Positions 34,300-43,514 of a stretch of 64,000 bases of DNA are shown in pieces. A program made the translations under genes and the position numbers. Under the pieces are notes generated by a model that was not told the origin of the DNA, searched no databases, and was given only the letters and a program-made list of their open reading frames with translations. The DNA comes from Phaeacidiphilus oryzae TH49. Its GTDB lineage: Bacteria > Actinomycetota > Actinomycetes > Streptomycetales > Streptomycetaceae. Each line of letters begins with the position of its first letter. The first letter of the stretch is position 1. The stretch is taken from assembly GCF_000744815.1 (NCBI RefSeq), contig NZ_JQMQ01000005.1, positions 5,227,801-5,291,800 of the forward strand. The letters are read 5' to 3'.

Positions 34300-34998
34300 T
34301 CAGCTGCCTGTCCGCGACGCCGCGAGGTCTCGGGTGAGGGCGACCACGCGCTCGGTGTCGGTGAGGTCCGCCAGCACCACGTCAGCGCCAGCATCCTCCA
34401 GCTCGGTCGCGGGGGTGCGGCCCGTCGCCACGCCGACGGTGAATACCCCGACGTCGCGGCCGGCGGTCACGTCGGCCGGGGTGTCTCCGAAGAGGATGGC
34501 TGCGGCCGCTGGCGCCTCGGCGCGCTGAAGAGCGACGCGCACCATGTCGGGGCGGTCGTCGGCGTCCTCGCCGTAGGCGCCCCGCGTCAGGTCGAGGTGT
34601 TGGTCGAGGCCGAAGGTGGCCACCTTGATCTCGGCGACCCGCCGGGCGTTTCCGGTGGCCGGGACCTGGACGGTGTCGGCGAGTTGGGCGAGCGCATCGA
34701 GGGCCGCGGCGGCGCCGGGCAGCGCGTGGCCGCGCGCCCGGAGCTCGCCGGCGCGGCGCAGGTAGGCCGCGGCCAGGGCTTCGGCGTACTCTTCGAACGG
34801 CCATGCGTCGCGGGGGAGGCCGTGGGCAGCGAGCGTCTCGCGGAAGATCACCGCTTCGCTCTTGCCGGTGACCTCGGCCGGGTTCTCCAGTGGGCGGCCG
34901 GTGACCTGCTCGAAGGCGTCCGCGAAGCAGTCGCGGCCGACGCCCTGCGTCGCCAGCAGCGTGTGGTCAAGGTCCCACAGGACCACCCGGTCGGCCAT
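34300..34998 (-). CDS. HAD-superfamily phosphatase
   Basis: A 232-residue hydrolase like phosphoglycolate phosphatase. Motif I is WDLDHTLL with the nucleophile Asp9 and Asp11. The four-helix cap follows (about 20-95). VPATGNARR stands at the motif II place and ILFGDTPADV gives motif IV acids. Substrate unknown. It diverges from the XRE/TPR regulator over a 118-base spacer that should hold both promoters. Confidence 0.8.
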   Translation of the reverse strand: MADRVVLWDLDHTLLATQGVGRDCFADAFEQVTGRPLENPAEVTGKSEAVIFRETLAAHGLPRDAWPFEEYAEALAAAYLRRAGELRARGHALPGAAAALDALAQLADTVQVPATGNARRVAEIKVATFGLDQHLDLTRGAYGEDADDRPDMVRVALQRAEAPAAAAILFGDTPADVTAGRDVGVFTVGVATGRTPATELEDAGADVVLADLTDTERVVALTRDLAASRTGS

Positions 34999-35116
34999 GC
35001 CGCACCCCCAACTCGTCGGATCCTCAGCGTGCCATACCCCGGAGCACCCGACCTCGTCACAGGGCGTACCGGAGGGCCCTACTCTGGGTTCAAGTTTCAG
35101 GTGAGGGGAGGCGGTT

Positions 35117-36316
35117 GTGGTCGCGGCAGACCTGCCGATCGGGCAGCGTATCCGCCATTACCGCAAGCGCGCCGGGCGTGAGCAGGCGGTGGTAGCCGGC
35201 CTGTGCGGCCTCAGCACCGACTACCTCTCCCAGATCGAGCGCGGCATCAAGACCCCGTCCCTGCAGGTGCTCCAGGCGATCGCCCGCGAACTCGGCGTCC
35301 CGGTCTCCGCTCTCCTCGACGACACCCCCGCCCCCGCCCCGGCCGCCGTAGACGCGACGCCCGCGCCGATCGTCGAGGCCCTCCTCGGCTACGGCCCCGC
35401 CCGATCAGCCGCCCCGGCCGAGCCGGCCGCGCTGCGTGAGCGAGTCGAAGGGGCATGGCGCATCTGGCAGTCCAGCCCGAGCAGGTTCAGCGACACCGCC
35501 GAGCTGCTGCCGGTGCTCGTCGCCGACGTCGAGCATGCCGTCCGCGCTCTTCGCTCCGACCAAGCCCCGCGCCGCGAAGCACTACGGGCGTCCGCCGACC
35601 TCTACTTCCTGCTCCGTTCGTACCTGCGGCGCACCGGCCGGCCAGACCTGGCCATGATGGCCGCCGACCGGGCGGTTCGGGCGGCCGAGGACGCAGACGA
35701 CCCGCTGCGGATCGCCGCCGCGCAGTGGAACTTGGGGCATGCCCTGCTCGGCGCCGACGAGCCGGAGGGCGCGGAGCAGGTGGCTCTCCGCGCCGCCGAG
35801 CGCGTCCGAGCCGATGCACCGGCCAACGCGGAGGCGAAGGCTCTGGACGGTGCCCTGCAGCTGGTAGCCGTCATCGCAGCGGCGCGCCGCCGCGACTGGT
35901 GGGGTGCCCGCGACCGGCTGGAGGAGAAGGCCACGCCGACCGCCCGGGTCGCCGGCGAGGGGAACGTCTTCTGGACCGTGTTCGGTCCGACCAACGTCGA
36001 GCTGCACAACGTCAGCATCGAGATGGAGGCCGGTCAGGCCACCGAGGCCCTGCACATGGCAGATGCGGTGGACACGAGTCATCTCCCGAGCATGGAGCGG
36101 GCGTTCACGTTCACCTTGGACGTGGCGCGGTGCTACGACCTGCGCCGCGAGGATGCGTCGGCGCTGCTGCGTCTCCTCGACCTTGAGCGCATCGCCCCGG
36201 AGGACCTGGCCCGGACGCCGGTCGCCCGGCAGATCATCCTGACGCTGCTCGGCCGTGCAAGGGGGATGCATGCGCGGCAGGTCGAGGGCCTGGCGACGCG
36301 TCTGGGTATCGTGTGA
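35117..36316 (+). CDS. XRE regulator with TPR-like C-terminus
   Basis: A 399-residue protein. Residues about 8-65 are an XRE helix-turn-helix (GQRIRHYRKRAGREQAVVAG, then LSTDYLSQIERG). Residues about 110-390 are helical repeats of the TPR kind seen in many Streptomyces regulators and in peptide-sensing systems. GGGGAGG lies before the GTG. It may control the divergent HAD gene or the nearby element. The ligand is unknown. Confidence 0.8.
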   Translation: MVAADLPIGQRIRHYRKRAGREQAVVAGLCGLSTDYLSQIERGIKTPSLQVLQAIARELGVPVSALLDDTPAPAPAAVDATPAPIVEALLGYGPARSAAPAEPAALRERVEGAWRIWQSSPSRFSDTAELLPVLVADVEHAVRALRSDQAPRREALRASADLYFLLRSYLRRTGRPDLAMMAADRAVRAAEDADDPLRIAAAQWNLGHALLGADEPEGAEQVALRAAERVRADAPANAEAKALDGALQLVAVIAAARRRDWWGARDRLEEKATPTARVAGEGNVFWTVFGPTNVELHNVSIEMEAGQATEALHMADAVDTSHLPSMERAFTFTLDVARCYDLRREDASALLRLLDLERIAPEDLARTPVARQIILTLLGRARGMHARQVEGLATRLGIV

Positions 36317-36390
36317 AGGCGCCCGCCCCGCCAGCTCACTCGACCTGACAGCTCGGGTCGTGATCCGGCCACGCTCATACGGTCGGCGGC

Positions 36391-36675
36391 ATGGAAGCAC
36401 GATTCCGGAACCGGCGAGCAGGTGAGGCCCTCGCGGGTACCGCGTCTGCGGAGGCCGCCGCGCCGGAGGTCTACCTGTCTCCGCGATGTCGCGACGGTCG
36501 GCACGAAGCGCCGCCGACCGGCTGCGGCGGCCGGTACCTCGAGCGGGACGCCCGCGGAGTGCCGACCGGGCGACTCGCGGCCGGCTGCGAGTGCAGCTGC
36601 CACGAGGAGCGCCATGCCCGGCTGCTGCGTCTCGCCGCCGAGGAGATCGCCGAGGCAGCAGGGCGGCAGTTCTGA
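36391..36675 (+). CDS. Cys-rich small hypothetical protein
   Basis: A 94-residue protein. Four Cys and two His cluster at about residues 32-75 (SPRCRDGRH, TGCGG, GCECSCHEE), which suggests a small metal site. The C-terminal helix is acidic. No ribosome site is clear. The stop overlaps the next ATG (TGATG). Accessory genes of this kind are common in actinomycete mobile elements. Confidence 0.5.
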   Translation: MEARFRNRRAGEALAGTASAEAAAPEVYLSPRCRDGRHEAPPTGCGGRYLERDARGVPTGRLAAGCECSCHEERHARLLRLAAEEIAEAAGRQF

Positions 36676-36929
36676 TGCCGCGCATGAGCCCTTGGGCGAT
36701 CCGTTGGGACCGGGAGGGGCGCGCGTGGCGCTTGGAGGACCTCGACGGACCGATCAGCGACGCGCACGGTCGGCTGCTCGGATGGGTGCGCTTCGCGGCG
36801 GCCGAGGCTGACCGGGAGCGGCTGGAGGCTGGTCTGCCCCTGCACCCGGACTACGTCGGAGTCGTGCCTGCCGAGCAGATGGGGAGCACGCGCGTGGGGC
36901 TGACTCGCGTGCAGGTCACCCGGGAGTGA
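36675..36929 (+). CDS. 84-residue hypothetical protein
   Basis: The ATG at 36675 overlaps the preceding stop, so this start is preferred to upstream in-frame codons. The product begins with a beta-hairpin-like part (WAIRWDREGRAWRLED) and ends in short strands and Arg/Val-rich residues. No family recognised. Probably coupled to the Cys-rich protein. Confidence 0.5.
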   Translation: MPRMSPWAIRWDREGRAWRLEDLDGPISDAHGRLLGWVRFAAAEADRERLEAGLPLHPDYVGVVPAEQMGSTRVGLTRVQVTRE

Positions 36930-37600
36930 TCCCCTCATCTCGGCCGCCGTCCCTGCCCCTGACGTCCGGCCGGCCGCCCCGGTCCTCCGCACGCTCGGGG
37001 CGGCGCCGCCGCTCGGCGACCACCGTCGGGCTGCGGCACAACCTCCCGGCGAAGGTGCTCGATCGCATCCCTGTCGCCACGCCGGGGGTAGGTGGTCCAG
37101 TCGCGGTGACGTGAACCGCGGCTGGACCACGGGGCGGCGCCTACTTGGCGGGGTCTCTCCAGTCGTCCGCGAAAAGGTCGCAATACGCCCGCCCGGACCC
37201 GTGTGGAGGCGACCGGGTGGGACGAAGGCAGCCCCCGGCTACGCACTCGCCGGGGGCTGTCGCCTGTGTCTGGGGCGGGATCGGATCGGCCGAGGGCAAC
37301 AGAACGCCCTCCGCCTTGCGGCGGAGGGCGCCTTCCCCAGCGGAGCGGACCGCCTCCACACGTATCCAGCTCCGCCAGGCATCGGCGGAGCGCACTTAGG
37401 GCGGCTGGGGATGGCCGCCCCTCCGGACCGCGACCGATGCTACTGAGCCGTTAGTTCGGAACCGTGGGTGCAGTTGATCAAACCGCCCGATCGTGTGATG
37501 AGCCGTCGGAGGCCATGATCCACGCGGGATGTGGACGGGATGTGGACTCTGGGCAGCAATAAGCCCGCTGCGTTCGAATATGCAGCGGGCTTTGACCTGG
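36930..37600. other. 671-bp gene-poor region with three hairpins
   Basis: No convincing gene. Hairpins: 37229-37259 (CAGCCCCCGGC with its complement), 37305-37330 (CGCCCTCCGC with GCGGAGGGCG, six-base loop) and 37561-37592 (AAGCCCGCTGC with GCAGCGGGCTT). The last lies just past the 3' end of the tRNA and may terminate it. A minus-strand frame (37141-37395) ends with a Cys-containing stretch (GECVAGGCLRP, GRAYCDLF) and may be a remnant. The region lies where an element/chromosome junction would be. Confidence 0.5.
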
Positions 37601-37675
37601 TGGTGGGCGCAGACGGTTTCGAACCGCCGACCCCTGCTTTGTAAGAGCAGTGCTCTACCACTGAGCTATGCGCCC
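37601..37675 (-). tRNA. tRNA-Val (anticodon UAC)
   Basis: Reading the minus strand from 37675: acceptor GGGCGCA pairs with TGCGCCC, D-arm AGCTCAGTGGTAGAGC, anticodon stem CTGCT/AGCAG around loop CTTACAA (anticodon TAC), T-arm with GGTTCGAAACC, and CCA encoded at 37603-37601. All cloverleaf elements are intact. The 3' end faces the element on the left, the standard orientation for integration into a tRNA gene. Confidence 0.95.
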
Positions 37676-37825
37676 CGGCCGCGCGCGGGCATGCGGAACG
37701 CACGCGGAACGAGGGGGACAGACTACCGGATCAGGGGGAGTGGGCGTGCGACGCGGGTCCGGCGGCAGGTGCGGCGCATCGTTGATTGTCATGGTTCCGC
37801 AGGACGGAATGGATAGGCTCGCCCG

Positions 37826-38452
37826 GTGAGCTCGGATGAGGTGGTTTCTTCCGCGGGGCGCTCGGTCGCGGGCGGCGGCGGGTACCGGGTCGTCGCCATC
37901 GCGGCGTCCGCGGGCGGCGTGTCCGGTCTCTCGGATCTGCTGGGGGCGCTCGGCGCGAAGCTGGCGGTGCCGGTGCTGATCGTGCAGCATCTGGATCCGC
38001 GGCACCAGACGGTGCTCGCCGAGGTGCTGGCCCGGCGGGCGCGGATGCCGGTGAAGCTGGCCGAGGACGGGGAGGCGGCGCGGCCCGGCCGGGTGTACGT
38101 GGCGCCGCCCGACCATCATCTGCTGGTGGAGGAGAACGGCCGGTTGACTCTCTCCAGCAGCGCCTCGGTGCATTTCGTCCGGCCTTCCGCAGATCTGCTC
38201 TTCAAGTCGGCGGCCGAGGTGTACGGGTCGGGTGTGATCGCCTGCGTGCTGACCGGGACGGGGAGCGACGGGGCCTCCGGGGTACGAGCGGTGAAGGACC
38301 GCGGCGGCACGGTCGTGGTGGAGGATCCGGAGACGGCCGCGTTCGGCGGGATGCCGCAGGCGGCGGTGGAGACGGGGGCGGCGGATCACGTTCTGCCGCT
38401 GCCGGAGATCGCGTCGAAGATCATTGGACTTGTGGAGGCCAAGCGGAAGTGA
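37826..38452 (+). CDS. CheB-like protein-glutamate methylesterase, no receiver domain
   Basis: A 208-residue protein with only the CheB esterase domain. The catalytic triad is visible: Ser28 in ASAGG, His55 in VQHLDP, Asp148 in LTGTGSDGA. There is no N-terminal receiver domain, so it is not regulated by phosphotransfer in the usual way. Its stop overlaps the start of the CheR-PAS gene (GTGATG). In non-motile actinomycetes such pairs are part of light, stress or redox sensing rather than chemotaxis; that is inference from family context. Confidence 0.85.
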   Translation: MSSDEVVSSAGRSVAGGGGYRVVAIAASAGGVSGLSDLLGALGAKLAVPVLIVQHLDPRHQTVLAEVLARRARMPVKLAEDGEAARPGRVYVAPPDHHLLVEENGRLTLSSSASVHFVRPSADLLFKSAAEVYGSGVIACVLTGTGSDGASGVRAVKDRGGTVVVEDPETAAFGGMPQAAVETGAADHVLPLPEIASKIIGLVEAKRK

Positions 38453-40434
38453 TGGCGGAACGACGACCCGGACGGCAGTCCGAGCGGCCGGGCGGACGGC
38501 GTGTTGAGCCGCACGGCGCTCCAGGACCCGTGGACGGCGAGCAGAACGCGGTCGACGAGGAACTCGAGGCCCTGCTCGGATTCCTCCGTGAGACCCGCGG
38601 CTTCGACTTCACCGGCTACAAGCGCTCCTCGCTCGGACGCCGGATCCGCAAGCGGATGGCCGATGCCGGCGTCCGCTCCTATGTGGACTACCAGGACCGG
38701 CTGGAGACCAACGCCGACGAGTTCAGCGCGCTCTTCAACACCATCCTGATCAACGTCACCTCCTTCTTCCGGGACACCGAGGCATGGACCTTCCTGCAGC
38801 GGGAGGTCCTGCCCGAGGTGCTCTCCTGGGCGGCGGACCAGGATGAGATCAGGGTATGGAGCGCCGGCTGCTCCACCGGTGAGGAGGCCTACTCCCTCGC
38901 GATCATGTTCGCCGAGGCGATGGGTCTGGAGGAGGCGGTCGCCCGGGTCAAGATCTACGCGACGGATGTGGACGACGAGGCGCTGCGCGACGCCCGGGCC
39001 GGGCTGTACTCGGCGAAGGCCCTGGAGCAGCTCGACCCCGAGCTGCGGGAGAAGTACTTCGAGCAGAACGGCGCGCAGTACGGCTTCCGCCCCGACCTGC
39101 GGCGGCGGGTGATCTTCGGGCGGCACGACATCACCCGGGACGCCCCGATCTCCCGGCTGGATCTGCTGGTCTGCCGGAACACCCTGATGTACTTCAACGT
39201 CGAGGCGCAGACCCAGATCGTGGACCGCTTCCACTTCGCGCTGCGCGAGGGCGGGTTCCTCTTCCTCGGCAAGGCCGAGATGCTGCTGAACGACGCGGAG
39301 AGGTTCGATGTGCTGAGCATGCGCCAGCGAATCTTCCGCAGGCGGCCCGGCGATTCCGGTCCGCCGTACAACTCGGCGCCGGTGAAGCTGCGCTCCGGAC
39401 CGCTGGGCGGGCAGTTCGGCGCGGGGCGGCACCGTCAGATCCGGGATCTGATCATGGACGCGGTACCTGCCGCCACCCTCGCGGTGGACGAGGGCGGAAC
39501 GGTGCTGATGATCAACAGCACTGCCCGCCAGCAGTTCGGCCTGACCCCGAACGACGTCGGCCGGCCCTTCCAGGATCTGGAGATCTCCTACCGGCCGGTG
39601 GAGCTGCGCTCGCTGATCGAGCAGGCCAGGCACGAGCGCCGGCCGCTGCGGGTGAGCGGGGCCGAGCGGCGGGTCGGTGAGGAGCTGCAGTACTTCGACA
39701 TCCTCATCCAGCCGGTGACCGGGGCCAACGGGCTGGTCGCGGCGACCGGGGTGACCTTCACCGACGTCACCGTCGCCACCCAGCTGCGCAGCGAGATAAA
39801 GCGGGTGCGCGAGGACCTGGAGACCGCCTACGAGGAACTCCAGTCCACGAACGAGGAGTTGGAGACCACCAACGAGGAACTCCAGTCCAGTATCGAGGAG
39901 TTGGAGACTACCAACGAGGAACTCCAGTCCACGAACGAGGAGTTGGAGACCACCAACGAGGAACTCCAGTCCGGTAACGAGGAGCTGGAGACCATGAACG
40001 ACGAGATGCGCACCCGCACCGAGCAGTTGGACGAGGCGCGGGCCTTCCTGGAGGGCGTGGTCGGGTCGATCGCGGCCGGACTCGTCGTGCTGGACGGGCA
40101 GTTGGCGGTGAAGTGCTGGAACCGGGGCGCGGTCGACCTGTGGGGCCTGCGGGAGGACGAGGTGCTCGGCCGGACCTTCTTCGACCTGGACTTCGGGCTG
40201 CCGGTGGAGCGGTTGCGGGCCGCCGTGGAGTCCTGCCGGGAGCGCGGGGAGCGGGTCGGTCCGCTCGCGCTGCCCGCGCTCAGCCGACTCGGCCGCTCCA
40301 TCGTCTGCTCGGTGACCTGCAGTCCGTTCGACGGTCACAACGGCGGGGTGGTGCTGATGATGGAATCGGGGGAACGCGAGGAAGGCAGGGACGGCGAGGA
40401 AGGCAGGGACGGCGAGGAAGGCAAGGACGGCTGA
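38452..40434 (+). CDS. CheR-type methyltransferase with PAS domains
   Basis: A 660-residue protein. Residues about 35-290 are a CheR methyltransferase: an N-terminal helical domain, then the SAM site GCSTGEEAYS from residue 139 and NTLMYFN near 242. Residues about 325-440 form a first PAS-like domain. A coiled coil of four 14-residue repeats (EELQSTNEELETTN-like) spans about 461-525. A second PAS follows (about 535-635). The C-terminus has three EGRDGE repeats. ATG 38452 is preferred over GTG 38449. It should methylate partner proteins in answer to PAS signals. Confidence 0.88.
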   Translation: MAERRPGRQSERPGGRRVEPHGAPGPVDGEQNAVDEELEALLGFLRETRGFDFTGYKRSSLGRRIRKRMADAGVRSYVDYQDRLETNADEFSALFNTILINVTSFFRDTEAWTFLQREVLPEVLSWAADQDEIRVWSAGCSTGEEAYSLAIMFAEAMGLEEAVARVKIYATDVDDEALRDARAGLYSAKALEQLDPELREKYFEQNGAQYGFRPDLRRRVIFGRHDITRDAPISRLDLLVCRNTLMYFNVEAQTQIVDRFHFALREGGFLFLGKAEMLLNDAERFDVLSMRQRIFRRRPGDSGPPYNSAPVKLRSGPLGGQFGAGRHRQIRDLIMDAVPAATLAVDEGGTVLMINSTARQQFGLTPNDVGRPFQDLEISYRPVELRSLIEQARHERRPLRVSGAERRVGEELQYFDILIQPVTGANGLVAATGVTFTDVTVATQLRSEIKRVREDLETAYEELQSTNEELETTNEELQSSIEELETTNEELQSTNEELETTNEELQSGNEELETMNDEMRTRTEQLDEARAFLEGVVGSIAAGLVVLDGQLAVKCWNRGAVDLWGLREDEVLGRTFFDLDFGLPVERLRAAVESCRERGERVGPLALPALSRLGRSIVCSVTCSPFDGHNGGVVLMMESGEREEGRDGEEGRDGEEGKDG

Positions 40435-40542
40435 GGGCGTCGAGGACGGCAGGATCGGCGGCCCACGGAACCCGGTAGACGCGGAGGTCTGACGGAAAGT
40501 GAACACACAGCCTCGCAGGTGCCGTTGGCGTAGGCTTTCCGC

Positions 40543-41412
40543 ATGACTGCGGAAGGCGCGGCCTCCGCCCACGCCGAGCTGGCTCAGCTACGGGCGGCGC
40601 GGGCGCGGCAGCGCGCCGCGCGGGCGGCCGCGGCCGCCGAGCGCCAGGAGCGTCAGGCGGAACGCACGGGCCAGGCGATCTTCGCCCGTTCCGCCGAGCT
40701 GCTCCGCTCCACCGCCCGGGTGCAGGCGACCTCGGCCGAACTCCAGGAGGCGTACGCCCGCCGGCTGCTGGAGGACGCCCGGCGCGGTGGCGCCGAGTCG
40801 AACTTCATGACGGGGGTCGCCGAGGCCTGCGGGGCGCCCCGTGCGGCGCTGACGCTGGTCGGCGGCGACGGGACGCAGGTGGCCGTGGCCGCCTCGGACG
40901 TGCCGGGCCGGAGAGCGCAGGAGCTGGAGTTCGTTCTGGGCGAGGGCCCGGTGACGGAGGCGGTGGCCGGACGCTCGGTGATCACGGCGGCCGAGCGGGA
41001 ACTGGTGGAGCGCTGGCCGGCGGCGGGGCCCGAGCTACTGAGGCTCGGGATCGGCGTGGTGCAGGCGGTGCCGCTGGCCGGCTCGACGGCGGGCAGCTGC
41101 CTGGGGGTACTGGCGGTCTTCGGTGCCGGCCCCGGGCTGCCGGCGCCACCGGACCGGGTGCGGGACTGCGCGGAAGGACTGCTCCGCGAGGTGCTCCTGG
41201 GGACCGACGCGGACCCCGAGCTCTACGGCGGGATCGATCACCGGGACGTGGTGCACCAGGCGGCGGGGATGCTGTCGGCGCGGCTCGGCCGGCCGACGCT
41301 GGATGTGCTGGCGATGATCAAGGCGAGAGCATGGACCGAGAGCAGTACGACCTCCGCGATCGCCCGCCAGATCGTGGACGGCCAACTCGACCTGTCGGGG
41401 GAGCAGCAATGA
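40543..41412 (+). CDS. GAF-ANTAR regulator 1
   Basis: A 289-residue protein. An Arg/Ala/Gln-rich coiled coil occupies about residues 8-80. A GAF-like domain follows (about 85-215, LTLVGGDGTQVAVAASD). The C-terminal ANTAR domain (about 230-285) has DVVHQAAGMLSARLG. ANTAR domains bind nascent RNA hairpins and act as antiterminators. Four-base overlap with the next ANTAR gene. No His kinase lies beside it; the CheB/CheR-PAS pair upstream is the likely signalling partner. Confidence 0.85.
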   Translation: MTAEGAASAHAELAQLRAARARQRAARAAAAAERQERQAERTGQAIFARSAELLRSTARVQATSAELQEAYARRLLEDARRGGAESNFMTGVAEACGAPRAALTLVGGDGTQVAVAASDVPGRRAQELEFVLGEGPVTEAVAGRSVITAAERELVERWPAAGPELLRLGIGVVQAVPLAGSTAGSCLGVLAVFGAGPGLPAPPDRVRDCAEGLLREVLLGTDADPELYGGIDHRDVVHQAAGMLSARLGRPTLDVLAMIKARAWTESSTTSAIARQIVDGQLDLSGEQQ

Positions 41413-42611
41413 CGACAAACACGCCCGAGGAGCACCGGGCTCCGGGGGCGCTGACGGGGCCGGGCGGCGGCTCAGGCGGGGTCGAGCACCCCCCGGAGGC
41501 GCTGCGGGCCACCGAGCGGCGCACCGCGGAGGCGTTCGTCGAGCTCGCCGGCGGGGCTTTCGGCGAGGGGCTTGATCCGCGCGGGCTGCTTCAGACACTG
41601 GTGGTGCAGTGCGCCACCTTCCTGCCGGGATGCGCGGCCCAGGCGGTGGCTGTGGTGCCGGCAATGCCGCCGGTGCGGCAGGGGGGCGGCGCCGGCAGCC
41701 GTGGAGGGGCGCCGGGCTCCGGTGGGGCGGTCGAGGGGCCGGCCGGGGGGTCGGGCAAGAACGGGGGACGGAGCTGCGACGTGCCGCTGCTGTGCGCCGG
41801 CTCGGATCGACGATCGACCGATCTCGCGTGCAGTGCCGCCGAGTTGGACGAGGGGCCGGCCGCCGACTGCCGGCGGGCCGGGCGCGCGCTCGGCTGGACC
41901 GCGCTCGAGGGCGCGCACGCCAGGCAGCGCTGGCCGCGCTTCGCACCGCACGCGCTGCGGCTCGGCCACCGCCGGGTCGCCGCGGTGCCGATGCGCGGGC
42001 GCGGGCGCACCGTGGGCGCGCTGGTGCTGCTCGACTCGGCGAGCAGGTGGGAGCCGGGGGCGGCGGGGCCGCTGGACGGGGCTCGGCCGCTGCCGGGGGT
42101 GGAACTGCTCGACGGTGGGCGGCAGCACGGGGCCGGACGGCCCGGGGCGGCAGGGGCGCCGGGGGCGCCCGGGGCGCCCGGGGCGTGGGACGGCGGCGGG
42201 GCGCGGGGGCCGGGCGGCAGGCCGGAGGCCTCGGACTCGGGCGCGGGCCCCGGAGTGGGCCCGGGAGCGGGCGCGGGCCGGGAAGGGGCGGGGCAACCGC
42301 CGAGGGTCCGCCGGGAGCACGAACGGCCGTTCTCCGGTGATGAGTTGGAGCTTGCCCAGGCGATGGCGGATGCCGCCGGGATCGCCCTCGCCCGGGAGCT
42401 GGAGGTGTGGGACAGCCGCAACCGCGCCGAGCAGCTGGAGTACGCGCTGAGCCACCGGGTGGTGGTGGAGCAGGCGAAGGGGGTGCTGGCCACCCGGCAG
42501 GGGATCGGCGTGGACGAGGCCTTCGAGCTGCTGCGGGGGTATGCGCGGCGCAATCGGCGGCGGGTCAGCGAGGTCGCCCGGGAGATCGTCGACGGCAAGG
42601 AGCTGTTCTGA
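41409..42611 (+). CDS. GAF-ANTAR regulator 2 with low-complexity insertion
   Basis: A 400-residue protein starting at the ATGA overlap. GAF-like sequence from about residue 35 is interrupted by two Gly/Pro/Ala-rich stretches (about 95-125 and 215-300), the second largely Gly-Ala-Pro runs. ANTAR domain at about 340-395 (VVVEQAKGVLATRQGIGVDEAF). The insertions are probably surface loops. It forms a two-protein ANTAR set with its neighbour and may compete for the same RNA targets. Confidence 0.82.
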   Translation: MTTNTPEEHRAPGALTGPGGGSGGVEHPPEALRATERRTAEAFVELAGGAFGEGLDPRGLLQTLVVQCATFLPGCAAQAVAVVPAMPPVRQGGGAGSRGGAPGSGGAVEGPAGGSGKNGGRSCDVPLLCAGSDRRSTDLACSAAELDEGPAADCRRAGRALGWTALEGAHARQRWPRFAPHALRLGHRRVAAVPMRGRGRTVGALVLLDSASRWEPGAAGPLDGARPLPGVELLDGGRQHGAGRPGAAGAPGAPGAPGAWDGGGARGPGGRPEASDSGAGPGVGPGAGAGREGAGQPPRVRREHERPFSGDELELAQAMADAAGIALARELEVWDSRNRAEQLEYALSHRVVVEQAKGVLATRQGIGVDEAFELLRGYARRNRRRVSEVAREIVDGKELF

Positions 42612-42842
42612 GCGGGGGCGCGGCATGGCGGGTAGCGGACGGCGGACGGCGGACGGCTGGAAGGTTCGCCCCGGCGTCGCCGCCCTTCGCCGCCTCCCGG
42701 GGCCGGGCGCCCCGGTCCGGCCAGAAGCCGCAACGGTCACGGTCACGATCACGGTCACGGGTAGGGAGCCGGGGCCCGGGCCTGCGACGGGCACGGGGCC
42801 GTGGTGGGCGGCGCCGGGACGCGGTTGCCGGCCCCGCGCAGG

Positions 42843-43436
42843 CTAGGCGTTGATCGCCTCGTAGACGCTGAAGGCGGCCATCGCGAGCATCGCCGCCGCG
42901 GCGATCCGCTGGATCATGTGCATGGGGATCCAGCGCAGCAGGGTCCGGCCGCCGACGATGGCGAGGCCGCCGACCGCCCAGAGGGCGAGGAGCGAGCCGA
43001 TCGCGACGGACAGCGGATCGTTGTACTTGGCGGCCAGGTTGGCCGTCATGATCTGGGTGAGGTCGCCGAACTCGGCGACCAGGACCACCAGGAAGCTGGT
43101 GCCGGCGACCTTGCCGAAGGAGCGTGAGGCGGGGGTGCGGGTGCCCTCCTCGGCCTCCTCCTCGCCGTCCCCGAAGCTCTGCTTCAGCAGTACGGCCGCG
43201 CCGATCAGGAAGAGGACCGCGACCACCCCCTGCAGCCAGCGGTGGGGGAGGAGGGCCAGCAGGCTGCCGGCCGCGACCGCGAGCGCCACATGCACGGCGA
43301 AGGCGGCGGCCACCCCCGCGAAGACGTGGCTCGCGCGGTAGCGGGTGCCGAGCATCAGGCTGGCCAGGGCCGTCTTGTCCGGGAGTTCGGCGACGAAGAT
43401 GATGCCGAAGACGATCAGTAGGACGCTGAGGTTCAC
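42843..43436 (-). CDS. GDT1/TMEM165-family cation transporter
   Basis: A 197-residue membrane protein with six or seven predicted helices in two halves. The two family motifs are FVAELPDKTALA in the first half and LVAEFGDLTQIM in the second; the usual ExGD has become ELPD in the first. Members export Mn2+ or Ca2+. The GTG at 43436 with AGGAAG upstream is preferred to an in-frame start 18 codons earlier. A yybP-ykoY-type Mn2+ riboswitch lies just upstream. Confidence 0.85.
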   Translation of the reverse strand: MNLSVLLIVFGIIFVAELPDKTALASLMLGTRYRASHVFAGVAAAFAVHVALAVAAGSLLALLPHRWLQGVVAVLFLIGAAVLLKQSFGDGEEEAEEGTRTPASRSFGKVAGTSFLVVLVAEFGDLTQIMTANLAAKYNDPLSVAIGSLLALWAVGGLAIVGGRTLLRWIPMHMIQRIAAAAMLAMAAFSVYEAINA

Positions 43437-43514
43437 GCGGGGGTCTTCCTGCTGGGTCGGGCGGCTGCCGCGACCGAGCGACATCCTCAACGGCGACGCC
43501 TCGGCGCAGCAGCG

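Noticed and set aside
36926-37114. 62-residue plus-strand frame before the hairpins
   Set aside because: Ser/Arg/Pro-rich composition, no ribosome site, and no recognisable feature.
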